Source of the DNA: Cohnella terricola
Lineage (GTDB): Bacteria > Bacillota > Bacilli > Paenibacillales > Paenibacillaceae
Assembly (NCBI RefSeq): GCF_007786475.1
Contig: NZ_VNJJ01000019.1
Location: 1-64,000 of the forward strand
Direction: 5' to 3'
DNA: 64,000 bases
Both the position numbers and the translations under genes were made by a program. The notes below the pieces were generated by a model, which saw only the letters and a list, made by a program, of their open reading frames with translations, made no database searches and was not told the DNA's origin. Shown in pieces: positions 8,042-17,227 of this stretch. Every line of letters begins with the position of its first letter. Within the stretch, counting starts at the first letter, position 1.

Positions 8042-10297
8042 CTACGGGATATCCGGTTGGCTTTCCCGATATTGCTTTGGAGTTAACCCTGTAAGTTTCT
8101 TAAAAGCGGCGAAAAAGTGGCTTTTGGTAAGAAAGCCCGACCGCTCAATGATTTCGTACATGGTCAAGTCGGTGGACGTAAGCAGTTTTTTCGCGAGCGC
8201 AATTTTCTCGGTCAAAATATAATCGGACATGGTCATACCTGTGACTTCCCGGTGCATTTGACGCAAGTAACTGATCGAAAAGGAAAGATGTTCGGCGATG
8301 CGTTCCACGCTTAATTGAGGGTCCTGCAGATGTGTGCGGATATATTCGTGTATCTCATGAACGATCTTTTCTTGCCGGGTTTTAACTTTGGGAATCGTCA
8401 TTTCCGAAATGATTTCACGAATGACGTCTTCAAGCCATGATTGAAGCTGAGCCAGGGTACTGAACCTGTCGAGCACTTGATGTATCCCTTTGAATTGCTG
8501 AATCGCATTGAGCTTATTAAAAGCTTTCGTCAACTCATAGACGAGATGAATGATGTTAAGCTTGCAATCCGAATAGGAACAGCCCGCGAACACTTTCATC
8601 TGCTGCCGGAGCTTGTCGATCGCTTGCTCGAATTGACCCTGTTGAATAAATTGGATCAATTCATGCGGTGAAATCTCGGTAGCGGGGAGCGACTGCACGA
8701 AATCCTCATATTCGTTTTCCATGAAAATATGATTTTCCCCGCTCAGGAATTTCAAGTTCGTCAATTCATAGATGTGTTGATATAGAATGCGCAAGTCGTC
8801 TTGTGAAGAAGTTGCGTTACTGATGGCAAGCGAAACGCTAATTTTAGTAATGGAAGAGATATGCTCCAGGATATCGTTCAGCTGTGGCAGTAAAGTTACA
8901 GGTTCTTGTTCTTCGGAACCGATCAATAGGACAAGATGGTCGGAGCCAAGATCCAGGCTTTCTGCAGCGATCCCTTGTTTGTGCAATATTTCTTCGGAAA
9001 TGTTTCGAATGGCGTATTTCAGCAGCTTCCGAGAATTAAAGTCGTATTGTTCGCAAAAAGCGAGATAAGAGTCAATACGAATAACGGATAAATAAAGGTA
9101 ATTCGTATGCAGCAGCTTCGTTTCCTGCATAAAAAAGTGACGGCTCTTCTGATTGAGATTCCCTTGAAATATCCATTGGCTCAAGTGCTCTGAACGAATC
9201 AAATCCCGATGATCCCGAATGGAAGAGTTTAACTGCTCTACATTCGTTAATATCGCTTCAAGTCCGCGGTCGATGAGTTTCATCTCGCTGTTACTAAGTA
9301 TAGAAGAAATCCTATTTTTGTTATTCAAGTCCGACCCGTATTTATCTTTGATTTTCTCGGCTAATTGCGAAAGGGAGCCTAACGATCGTCGAGAGCTGAT
9401 AAAAAACAGAATCGCAATAAGACCAAGCGATAAGAACGAAAAAGTCAGGAGTTTCTCTTTAAAAGCTTGGATTCGCTGTGTGATGTTACCGTAATTATTT
9501 GCATAGTAAAAATTCCAATCGTACATGTCGGATACAGCTTTATTGATATAAAATCGATCGCCTTGAAATTCAATATCGATATTGCTTTCCGTATGAGAGC
9601 GGAAGCTCTGATCGATGGCTTGATCGAGCTCGAGGAATGCACCGCCCATAATTCTTTGGCCGTCGACGGTGAAAATACTAACATCATTCGTCTCTTCGAG
9701 GTTGGGACCGAACAAGTAATTCATGAGCTTTGTTTTGTCGATCAGCAGCACCAGATATCCGTATTCCTGTTTATTAGGGGATGTAGGTACAATCATCGCC
9801 AAATATTCCGTATCGTTCACGATGTGGTTAAAAAACGACAAGTACATGTCATTATTAAAGGCAACTTTCTCTAGTATCGTATGATCCTCAAAATCTTTGA
9901 AAGCGCTTTTACCCAATTTGGAGTCAATCACGGATTGTGAAAGCGAATTAATAATGTAGGTTCTGGAGATGAAAGGTTCATTATACATAAAGTTGTTTTG
10001 TGATTTCATGGCGGCCACCGCCAAAAGCTGGTCGCTCTGATCTCCTAATAGCCAGTACTGAATATTTTGATCTTCGTACATGCTTAAGGCATAGCCCTTT
10101 AACTTTTCCAGTACATACTCGGTATTATCCCGTATTTCATTTACTTTGGTATGCGCGGTGCGGTCAACCTCTTCGATGGCGTAACGCGAAAATTGGGTCG
10201 TAATCAAAAAAATAAACGGCAGGAATACGATGATGAACACTGCCATGAACAGTATGAAGTTGCGGAAATAAATGCGCTGGAAAGCGACAAGTTGCAT
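8042..10297 (-). CDS. Membrane-bound AraC-family regulator with extracellular sensor
   Basis: 751 residues. A membrane segment about residues 12-34, a long extracellular Cache-like part to about 285, a second membrane segment about 287-308, a cytoplasmic linker, and a C-terminal double helix-turn-helix (about 655-748) with the AraC signature SHFFAAFKKLTGLTPKQYR. It is thus a one-piece receptor that senses outside the cell and binds DNA inside. It is divergent from the ABC operon at 10515, its most likely target, and the tandem repeats at 10361-10400 are candidate binding sites. A similar upstream block precedes 34603. The start ATG is preceded by a GGGGGA site. Confidence 0.9.
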   Translation of the reverse strand: MQLVAFQRIYFRNFILFMAVFIIVFLPFIFLITTQFSRYAIEEVDRTAHTKVNEIRDNTEYVLEKLKGYALSMYEDQNIQYWLLGDQSDQLLAVAAMKSQNNFMYNEPFISRTYIINSLSQSVIDSKLGKSAFKDFEDHTILEKVAFNNDMYLSFFNHIVNDTEYLAMIVPTSPNKQEYGYLVLLIDKTKLMNYLFGPNLEETNDVSIFTVDGQRIMGGAFLELDQAIDQSFRSHTESNIDIEFQGDRFYINKAVSDMYDWNFYYANNYGNITQRIQAFKEKLLTFSFLSLGLIAILFFISSRRSLGSLSQLAEKIKDKYGSDLNNKNRISSILSNSEMKLIDRGLEAILTNVEQLNSSIRDHRDLIRSEHLSQWIFQGNLNQKSRHFFMQETKLLHTNYLYLSVIRIDSYLAFCEQYDFNSRKLLKYAIRNISEEILHKQGIAAESLDLGSDHLVLLIGSEEQEPVTLLPQLNDILEHISSITKISVSLAISNATSSQDDLRILYQHIYELTNLKFLSGENHIFMENEYEDFVQSLPATEISPHELIQFIQQGQFEQAIDKLRQQMKVFAGCSYSDCKLNIIHLVYELTKAFNKLNAIQQFKGIHQVLDRFSTLAQLQSWLEDVIREIISEMTIPKVKTRQEKIVHEIHEYIRTHLQDPQLSVERIAEHLSFSISYLRQMHREVTGMTMSDYILTEKIALAKKLLTSTDLTMYEIIERSGFLTKSHFFAAFKKLTGLTPKQYRESQPDIP

Positions 10298-10360
10298 ACG
10301 TGTCCCCCTGAGGATACATAGTTACTCTTATTATATCAAACCCTCAAGATCTTATCGGTC

Positions 10361-10400
10361 CTCATTCTGATACTCGAGTGTTCATTCCGATATTCCTGTG
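10361..10400 (+). promoter_or_regulatory. Tandem 20-bp direct repeats, candidate AraC operator
   Basis: CTCATTCTGATACTCGAGTG is followed directly by TTCATTCCGATATTCCTGTG, matching at most positions. Two copies one after the other, each two helical turns long, fit the way AraC-type dimers bind on one DNA face. A related but weaker pair is found at 34451-34490. The link to the divergent AraC gene is inferred from position. Confidence 0.6.
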
Positions 10401-10410
10401 TGAAAACGAA

Positions 10411-10491
10411 GGTTCGATGCCGATTTGACGACTCTTGCACCGTTATCAGGACTTCCAAGCGTTGCGCCGCGAATGCTATTCTCGGTGCAAC
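10411..10491 (+). promoter_or_regulatory. Conserved promoter block of ABC operon 2
   Basis: Includes TTCGATGCCGATTTGACGAC, GGACTTCC (10449-10456) and an extended -10 TGCTATTCT (10474-10482) followed by GGTGCAAC. The same ordered words occur upstream of 34603. GGACTTCC lies where a -35 would be, but it does not match TTGACA, as expected for an activator-dependent promoter. Transcription would start about 10 bases before the AAGGAGGGG site. Confidence 0.55.
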
Positions 10492-10514
10492 CAACATGAA
10501 AAGGAGGGGCCTGA

Positions 10515-11426
10515 TTGAGCCTGATTAGAGAAATCTATAAGCATCGCTACATTTACTCGTTAGCGATACCTGGACTACTTATTTTATTCGTTTTTTCCTA
10601 TTTGCCTCTCGCAGGCCATTTACTTGCATTCAAAAGTTTCGAGCATGACAAAGGGATTTGGGGCAGCCCATGGGTAGGCTTCGACAACTTCCGTTTCTTT
10701 TTCGGAAATCCGGATTGGATTCATATCACATGGAACACGGTGTATTTGAACTCCTTATTTCTGATAGCCGAAATTGGTATCGCGACTTTGATGGCACTAT
10801 TTCTAAACGAAGTACGCCATGTGCTGTTTAAACGTTTTCTGCAATCCGTTGTTTTTTTACCCTATTTCATTTCCTGGCTTGTCGTCTCGTTAATGGTATT
10901 CGGGTTGTTAAGCAATTCGGACGGTATGGTCAACCACTTTTTGGCCAAGAGCGGGATAGAACAGATGGATTGGTACCAAACGCCTTGGATTTGGCCGATT
11001 ATCCTCACCGTTACTAGGGCTTGGAAAAGTGCTGGCTATTTATCGATTATTCTGCTTGCCGCCATCACTGGAATTTCCGGCGAATATTATGAAAGCGCGA
11101 AAATCGACGGGGCAACGCGGTTGCAGCAAATGACGAAAATCACCCTGCCATTATTGAGACCGACCATTATCGTGCTGACGCTGCTTGGAATCGGGCGAAT
11201 CTTTTACGGAGACTTCGGTATGATCTACGCCATTATTCAAGACAACGGTGTGTTGTTCTCCACTACGGACGTTATCGATACTTACTCGTATCGCGCTTTG
11301 CGGCAATTGGGAGATTTCAGCATGTCATCGGCGATTGTACTCTATCAATCCATAATGGGCCTAGTAACCATATTAATATTCAATACGGTCGTACGGAAAA
11401 TCGACAATGATTCAAGATTGTTCTGA
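10515..11426 (+). CDS. Sugar ABC transporter permease (LplB type), operon 2
   Basis: 303 residues, about six membrane segments, EAA loop ESAKIDGATRLQQMTKITLP. TTG 10515 is the start: AAGGAGGGG at 10501-10509 is correctly spaced and the next ATG is far downstream. First gene of an operon with 11455 and 12376, followed by the GH38 alpha-mannosidase at 14057. It is paralogous to 423 and 27688. Its regulation is probably by the divergent AraC protein. Confidence 0.93.
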   Translation: MSLIREIYKHRYIYSLAIPGLLILFVFSYLPLAGHLLAFKSFEHDKGIWGSPWVGFDNFRFFFGNPDWIHITWNTVYLNSLFLIAEIGIATLMALFLNEVRHVLFKRFLQSVVFLPYFISWLVVSLMVFGLLSNSDGMVNHFLAKSGIEQMDWYQTPWIWPIILTVTRAWKSAGYLSIILLAAITGISGEYYESAKIDGATRLQQMTKITLPLLRPTIIVLTLLGIGRIFYGDFGMIYAIIQDNGVLFSTTDVIDTYSYRALRQLGDFSMSSAIVLYQSIMGLVTILIFNTVVRKIDNDSRLF

Positions 11427-11454
11427 ATCGAATTTATAACCATAGGGAGAGAAC

Positions 11455-12306
11455 ATGGAGAAGATCTTGAATTTTATCATTTACTCGTTTCTAGGTTTGT
11501 TCGCGATCGGAAGTTTGTTGCCGTTTTGGATGGTCCTCATCAATTCTTTTGCCACAGAAAGCTCCCTCATTCAGGACGGTTTTCAGTTATGGCCAAGCGA
11601 ATTTGGACTGGGAGCCTACCGGTTTTTATTAAAAGGTCATCAGGTGTTAAACAGCTATGGAATTACACTGATTGTAACGATTGCCGGAACGGCTGTCGCG
11701 CTGTGGGTAACGGCAGCGTTCGCCTACGTGCTTGCCCATCCCAAGATCAAATATAACAATTTGCTGTCTATGATGACCTATATTCCTATGGTTTTCGGCA
11801 CCGGATTGGTCGGGTTTTATTTGCTGATTGTCAATTGGCTTAATCTGAAAGACACGGTTTGGGCGCTTATTTTGCCTTATCTCGTCAACCCGTTTCTGGC
11901 TTTCATTTTCGTCGCTTTTTATCGAACGCTTCCTTATGAGATTAATGAGTCGGCGACAGTAGACGGCGCGAACGAGTGGCGCATTTTTTTCCAAATCGTC
12001 AGGCCGATCGTTACGCCGGTCATGGTTACCGTCGGCTTGTTCTACGCTTTGCAATATTGGAATGACTGGTGGCTTGGGCTGTTGTTCATAGACAAATCAG
12101 AAATGTATCCGCTGCAAATATTGCTCAGGCAGCTTCTCGGCTCGGCAGATGCGCTGAAACTTTCGGCTACTTACGGGATTTCACCGCCATCGACAGGAAT
12201 TAAACTCGCCATGGTTATCATTACAATCGGACCGATCATTTTCGCTTATCCGTTTATCCAGAAGTATTTTGTAAAAGGTTTGACGATAGGCGCCGTAAAA
12301 GGCTGA
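11455..12306 (+). CDS. Sugar ABC transporter permease (LplC/YtcP type), operon 2
   Basis: 283 residues with an EAA loop (NESATVDGANEWRIFFQIVRP) and the class-typical tail YFVKGLTIGAVKG. ATG 11455 follows an AGGGAGAG site. It partners the permease at 10515 in the membrane. Confidence 0.93.
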   Translation: MEKILNFIIYSFLGLFAIGSLLPFWMVLINSFATESSLIQDGFQLWPSEFGLGAYRFLLKGHQVLNSYGITLIVTIAGTAVALWVTAAFAYVLAHPKIKYNNLLSMMTYIPMVFGTGLVGFYLLIVNWLNLKDTVWALILPYLVNPFLAFIFVAFYRTLPYEINESATVDGANEWRIFFQIVRPIVTPVMVTVGLFYALQYWNDWWLGLLFIDKSEMYPLQILLRQLLGSADALKLSATYGISPPSTGIKLAMVIITIGPIIFAYPFIQKYFVKGLTIGAVKG

Positions 12307-12313
12307 CGATGGT

Positions 12314-12338
12314 TTTTATCGGCAATCGCCGATGAAAA
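12314..12338 (+). other. Intercistronic hairpin before binding-protein gene, operon 2
   Basis: ATCGGC and GCCGAT pair around a four-base loop, with flanking T and A runs that extend the stem. It occupies the same place as the hairpin at 2276 in operon 1. Confidence 0.45.
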
Positions 12339-12375
12339 TAATAAAACAAACATTTTTGGGGAGGGCATTATCCGA

Positions 12376-13995
12376 ATGAAACAAAAGAGATTAGCTTATC
12401 TCATGTTTGCCGCCGTACTCTGTCTTACAGTCGCGCTTAGCGGATGCAGTAAATCGAATTCCGCAAACGGCACGAAAGCACCGGCAGAGGCGAATACACC
12501 GACTGCGTCAGATACACCGTCTGCGTCGAACGATGCGGAAGATACGGCTTCGAACAATGTCGGCAGCGATCCAGTCACATTAAAAATTGTCGTTCCCGGA
12601 ACCAAGGAAGCGAACTACGAACCTATTAAACAAGCTGTTGAGAAAAAACTTGCAGCAGATGGCCAAAACACGAAAATCGATTTTATTTACGTTGACTGGT
12701 CTGATTTGGAACAGAAAACGAAAGTCATGCTAGCTTCCGGCGAAAATATCGATTTGATCTTCGATGCGCCTTGGCTGCATATGAACCAAATGATTGCTGC
12801 AGGGTATTATGAAGATCTCAGCGATTTGCTGAACAAATTTGGATCTAACGTATTGAAGAATCGGTCCCAGCAAATGTGGGATGCAAACACCTTTAACGGA
12901 AAAACCATGGGAATCCCATTGGGGATTTACCTCACGCAAGGCCATTCCATCAACATCCGCAAGGATCTGCGCGAAGAGCTCGGATTGCCCCCGGTCAAAA
13001 CATGGGACGATGTGGTAAAGTTCGCGTACGCGGTGAAAGAAAAGTATCCGAAGATCACGCCTTATTGGCCGCACCCTAGCGATATTACTTATTCAGTGGT
13101 GAACTGGCAAGTCCGGGACGATTCAGAGCTTCAAATGCGCCCGACCGGCGTGATCGGCGCCGACCTGGTTCTCAATTACAAAGGGAACGACGGAAAAGTT
13201 TTCAATTTGTTTGATGAGATGGAACCGAAAGTATGGGATATGATCATACAGGCTCGTAAGATGTATACGGATAAAATCATTAATCAAGATACGTTGACAA
13301 CCAAACTCGCGACCGGAGATGCCCTGCAGCAAGGCAAGGCGGCGGCAGCCCCTATCATGCTCTTCGGACTGACTCATACGAAGGATCAAATGTCGCAGGC
13401 AGGAGAAAACGCAGAGGTTGAGTCCGTCCGCTTATTTGACTTTACGCCAGGCAAAAACATCTCCAACTTTGCCCAGGACAATTTCGTTGCCATTCCGAAA
13501 GCAAGCAAAAATAAAGAACGCGCCATGATGTTCCTTGATTGGGCCAACGCCAATGAGGAAAACTACATGCTGGTCGAGCATGGCATCGAAGGGACAGACT
13601 GGGAAAAAGTCGGCGACAAGAAATTCAAACAGCTCGTACCCGGAAAAGATGTGAACGGCGGCGGTCTTGCTTCATTTAGCTTGGTGTGGAACCCGGTCTT
13701 GGAAAAAACGATCGATACGGATGACGACGAGACGATGAAAGCGAACGACTTTATCAAAGTTGCCGACAACTTTACGAAGGATATTTTGACAGGCTTCACA
13801 TTCGATTCGGCACCGGTAAAAAATGAAATCGCTCAATACGGCACGGTTCAGGCCAAATATTACATGGGTATTTTCAACGGTGTGCTCGATCCGGATAAAT
13901 ACTGGGATAAATACAAAAAAGAAGGATCGGCGCCTCTGAAGAAAATTCAAACAGAGCTTCAAAAACAAATCGATGCGTTCCTAGCATCAAAGTAA
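12376..13995 (+). CDS. Sugar-binding lipoprotein, ABC operon 2
   Basis: 539 residues. Signal peptide with lipobox ALSGC (lipidated Cys24), a Thr/Ser/Asp-rich linker to about residue 65, then a family-1 binding-protein fold ending in IQTELQKQIDAFLASK. A GGGGAGGG site precedes ATG 12376. It is the surface receptor for the permeases at 10515/11455. It sits beside the alpha-mannosidase gene, which suggests a mannose-containing ligand. Confidence 0.92.
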   Translation: MKQKRLAYLMFAAVLCLTVALSGCSKSNSANGTKAPAEANTPTASDTPSASNDAEDTASNNVGSDPVTLKIVVPGTKEANYEPIKQAVEKKLAADGQNTKIDFIYVDWSDLEQKTKVMLASGENIDLIFDAPWLHMNQMIAAGYYEDLSDLLNKFGSNVLKNRSQQMWDANTFNGKTMGIPLGIYLTQGHSINIRKDLREELGLPPVKTWDDVVKFAYAVKEKYPKITPYWPHPSDITYSVVNWQVRDDSELQMRPTGVIGADLVLNYKGNDGKVFNLFDEMEPKVWDMIIQARKMYTDKIINQDTLTTKLATGDALQQGKAAAAPIMLFGLTHTKDQMSQAGENAEVESVRLFDFTPGKNISNFAQDNFVAIPKASKNKERAMMFLDWANANEENYMLVEHGIEGTDWEKVGDKKFKQLVPGKDVNGGGLASFSLVWNPVLEKTIDTDDDETMKANDFIKVADNFTKDILTGFTFDSAPVKNEIAQYGTVQAKYYMGIFNGVLDPDKYWDKYKKEGSAPLKKIQTELQKQIDAFLASK

Positions 13996-14006
13996 TCGCA
14001 GCTCAG

Positions 14007-14034
14007 ACGGGGATGCAAAATGCATCCCCGTTTA
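14007..14034 (+). terminator. Hairpin terminator (possibly leaky) after ABC operon 2
   Basis: ACGGGGATGCA and TGCATCCCCGT form a perfect 11-bp stem with an AAA loop, followed by only a short TTTA. The alpha-mannosidase start is just 23 bases on and no separate promoter was seen, so read-through is likely. Confidence 0.65.
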
Positions 14035-14056
14035 CTATACAGGAGGAGAACACACC

Positions 14057-17000
14057 ATGTTTTGGACGGAAGAAAAACTAACGCAGAGATTGATCGAATT
14101 GGAGAAATATCGCTGTCAAGACCTTGTAAAGCTAGAGGAATGGTCGTTCCTCGTCGATGAGGAAAAACGGAATGGCGCGCACCCGCCAGAGCAAGGCGAG
14201 TGGCAAACGGTCGGCAACGGCTATCGCTGGGAAGGGCGCGATCTCTACGCATGGCTGCGTAAAAAAGTGCGCGTGCCGGCCGAATGGGCGGGCCGCGTCG
14301 CATTGGGGCTTTTCGACTTGGGCACGACCGGTTCTGCCCATAACTCGGGTTTCGAGTCGCTGATGTATGTGAACGGAGTGCCGTTCCAAGGCGTCGATTC
14401 GAATCACCGGGAAGTATTCCTGCCGGACGCTTGGGCGGGGCAGGAAATCGACATCTGTTTCCGGTTGTGGTCCGGTTTGGAAGGCGGCGGCGAGCCGCAA
14501 ATCCAGGAGCACCGGATCCGCAGGATGGACCTCGCCTTGCTGCATGAGGCAGCGGATCGCCTTTATTACTTAGGTCGAGCGGTACTCGAAACGGTGAAGC
14601 AGCTGTCGGACGTCCAGCCGGAGCGACAGAAGCTGCTAAAGGCCGTCGACCGCGCGTTTAAGCTGCTCGATTGGTCGCGGCCCGGCTCCGAAACGTTCTA
14701 CGCTTCCGTCGAAGCGGCCGAGGCGTGCTTGGAGCAAGAGGCGGCAACGTGGGATAAATCGGATGAAGTGACCGTTCGCTGCATCGGACATACGCATATC
14801 GACGTCGCATGGCTGTGGCGCCTCACCCATACCCGTGAAAAGGCGGCGCGTTCCTTTTCCACCGTGCTGCGCTTGATGGAGAAATATCCGGAATACGTCT
14901 TCCTCCAAGCCCAGCCGCAATTATATGAATATATCAAGCAAGATTACCCGGAGATTTACACACAAATTCGCGAACGCGTTCGTGAAGGGAGGTGGGAAGC
15001 TGGCGGCGCGATGTGGCTGGAGGCAGACTGCAACTTGACGAGCGGAGAATCGATCGTGCGCCAGATTTTGTACGGCACGCGGTTTTTCAAACGGGAGTTT
15101 GACGCGGACTGCACGTATTTGTGGTTGCCTGACGTGTTCGGGTATAGCTGGGCGTTGCCGCAAATTTTGAAAAAGTCCGGCATCGACACGTTCATGACGA
15201 CCAAGATCAGCTGGAACCAGTACAATCGGATGCCGCACGATACGTTCCGCTGGCGCGGAATCGACGGCACCGAGGTGCTGACGCACTTCGTGACAACGCC
15301 TGAAATGCCGGAAGCCGCTTATTGGTGGTACACGTATAACGGCCAAATCGAGCCCTATTCGGTCAAAGGTATTTGGGACGGCTACCGCGACAAAAACGTG
15401 AACCAAGAACTGCTGCTCTCCTACGGCTATGGCGACGGCGGGGGCGGCGTGAACCGTGACATGCTGGAAACGCGCCGTCGGCTGGACCGGATACCGGGGC
15501 TGCCGAAAGTAACGACCGGGCGCGCCGACGAATACTTCGCGAAGCTTCGCGAGACGGTCGCGTCCACGGACCAATACGTCCACGTGTGGGACGGCGAGCT
15601 GTATCTCGAATACCACAGAGGAACCTACACGAGCCAAGCATTCGTCAAACGGGCGAACCGTAAGCTTGAGCTGCTATACCGCGAAGCAGAATGGATGCAG
15701 ACGTTCGCCGCGCTGGTGGCGGGCGACTGGTCCGGTTACCGTCAGCAAAGCCTGTACGAGGGGTGGAAAACAGTGCTGCGCAACCAGTTCCACGATATTA
15801 TCCCAGGCTCCTCGATTCCGGAAGTGTATGCGGACGCTCGTCTCGAGTACGCGGAAGCGGAGCAGATCGGGCAGGACGTTTGGCACGACGGCGTGCATAC
15901 CGTCGTCTCGGCCGACGCCAATACGTGGACAGTGATTAACGGCTCATTCTTTGTGCGATCGGAGCCGGTGGTCATCCCTAACGGTCCAACTGCGGATACA
16001 GGCCGATGGGTAACGACCGACGGCGCCGAGCTGCGCGCCGTACGAGATGAGGCAGGCTGGACCGTGTTGCTGGAAAACGCGAAGCCGTACAGCGCGACGA
16101 CGGTCCGCTTCGAGGCGGGGGGGATGGGTGCTGTCGCAGGGGAAGCTGTTTTCGCGTTCGACGGCGCGAGCTTAGCGACGCCGCACTACGAGATCGCATG
16201 GAACGAAGCGGGGCAACTGACGCGCGTCTACGACAAGGCTGCGTGCCGCGAAGTGCTCGCGAAGGGCGAACGCGGCAACGTATTGCAAGTGTTCGAAGAT
16301 AAACCGAAAATGTTCGAGGCTTGGGACATCGACTTGTTCTATCAAGAAAAGCAGCGCGAAGTACGGGATTTGCGGTCCGTCGAGTTGCTCACTTGCGATG
16401 CGCTATCCGCGACCGTCCAGTTCGAATGGCGTTACATGAGTTCGACCGTCATTCAGCGGATGAAGGTCTACGCGGACAGCCGGCGCATCGATTTTGAAAC
16501 GGAAGTCGACTGGCACGAGAAGCAGCAATTGTTGAAAGTTGCGTTCCCGGTGAATATTCGGGCGACGGAAGCGACGTACGACATCCAGTTCGGCAACGTG
16601 AAGCGCCCGACGCACTGGAACACGAGCTGGGATTACGCGCGATTCGAAACGGTCGGTCATCAATGGGCGGACTTATCCGAACGCGGCTATGGCGTCAGCT
16701 TGCTCAATGATTGCAAATATGGACACGACATCAAAGACAACGTCATCCGCTTGTCCTTGATTAAGTCGGCGACGTTCCCGGATCCGAACGCGGACCAAGG
16801 CCGCCATGCGTTCACGTACTCGCTGTTGCCGCACGAAGGAGATTGGGTCGCCGGGCGGACGGTGCAAGAAGCTTGGGCATTGAATCAACCGCTAACCGTC
16901 GCGGCCGGTCAAGCGATGCTGTATTCGAAATCGCTATTGCGGCTCGACCGTGACAATGTGGCGATCGATGCGGTGAAAAAGGCGGAAGACGCGAACGCCG

Positions 17001-17194
17001 TGATCGTGCGCTTGCATGAGTTTACGGGAGCCCGCGTGACTGTGAACCTATCGAGCGACTATCGGATCCTGTCCTGGCAGGAAACCGACCTGATGGAGCG
17101 TCCGCTTGGCGAAGTGAGATCGGACGGAACGATTGTGTTCGACTGTTCACCATATGAAATCAAAACTTTCTTAATCCATATGGAAGTTTGCTAG
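14057..17194 (+). CDS. Alpha-mannosidase, glycoside hydrolase family 38
   Basis: 1045 residues, no signal peptide, so cytoplasmic. After a beta-rich N-terminal part, the GH38 catalytic domain starts near residue 240 with GHTHIDVAWLW (zinc-binding His and Asp), followed by LPDVFGYSW near 356 (nucleophile Asp) and NQFHDIIPGSS near 575 (zinc-ligand His); C-terminal beta domains follow. The length is typical for bacterial and fungal cytosolic enzymes of the Ams1 type. The start has AGGAGGAG at 14041. Expected reaction: hydrolysis of terminal alpha-mannose from imported oligosaccharides. Base composition is clearly higher in GC than the next two genes (one sampled line, 15241-15300, is 39/60 GC). 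Confidence 0.93.
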   Translation: MFWTEEKLTQRLIELEKYRCQDLVKLEEWSFLVDEEKRNGAHPPEQGEWQTVGNGYRWEGRDLYAWLRKKVRVPAEWAGRVALGLFDLGTTGSAHNSGFESLMYVNGVPFQGVDSNHREVFLPDAWAGQEIDICFRLWSGLEGGGEPQIQEHRIRRMDLALLHEAADRLYYLGRAVLETVKQLSDVQPERQKLLKAVDRAFKLLDWSRPGSETFYASVEAAEACLEQEAATWDKSDEVTVRCIGHTHIDVAWLWRLTHTREKAARSFSTVLRLMEKYPEYVFLQAQPQLYEYIKQDYPEIYTQIRERVREGRWEAGGAMWLEADCNLTSGESIVRQILYGTRFFKREFDADCTYLWLPDVFGYSWALPQILKKSGIDTFMTTKISWNQYNRMPHDTFRWRGIDGTEVLTHFVTTPEMPEAAYWWYTYNGQIEPYSVKGIWDGYRDKNVNQELLLSYGYGDGGGGVNRDMLETRRRLDRIPGLPKVTTGRADEYFAKLRETVASTDQYVHVWDGELYLEYHRGTYTSQAFVKRANRKLELLYREAEWMQTFAALVAGDWSGYRQQSLYEGWKTVLRNQFHDIIPGSSIPEVYADARLEYAEAEQIGQDVWHDGVHTVVSADANTWTVINGSFFVRSEPVVIPNGPTADTGRWVTTDGAELRAVRDEAGWTVLLENAKPYSATTVRFEAGGMGAVAGEAVFAFDGASLATPHYEIAWNEAGQLTRVYDKAACREVLAKGERGNVLQVFEDKPKMFEAWDIDLFYQEKQREVRDLRSVELLTCDALSATVQFEWRYMSSTVIQRMKVYADSRRIDFETEVDWHEKQQLLKVAFPVNIRATEATYDIQFGNVKRPTHWNTSWDYARFETVGHQWADLSERGYGVSLLNDCKYGHDIKDNVIRLSLIKSATFPDPNADQGRHAFTYSLLPHEGDWVAGRTVQEAWALNQPLTVAAGQAMLYSKSLLRLDRDNVAIDAVKKAEDANAVIVRLHEFTGARVTVNLSSDYRILSWQETDLMERPLGEVRSDGTIVFDCSPYEIKTFLIHMEVC

Positions 17195-17227
17195 CCAAAT
17201 GTTGATATTTATTTAAGGAGGATTGTT

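Noticed and set aside
10398-10412. GTGTGAAAACGAAGG resembles a cre half-site upstream of operon 2
   Set aside because: Only the left half fits the consensus; the conserved block around it is better explained by AraC sites.
10425-10448. TTGACG as a -35 element for operon 2
   Set aside because: No -10 at a suitable distance; the extended -10 at 10474 is conserved at both loci and fits better.
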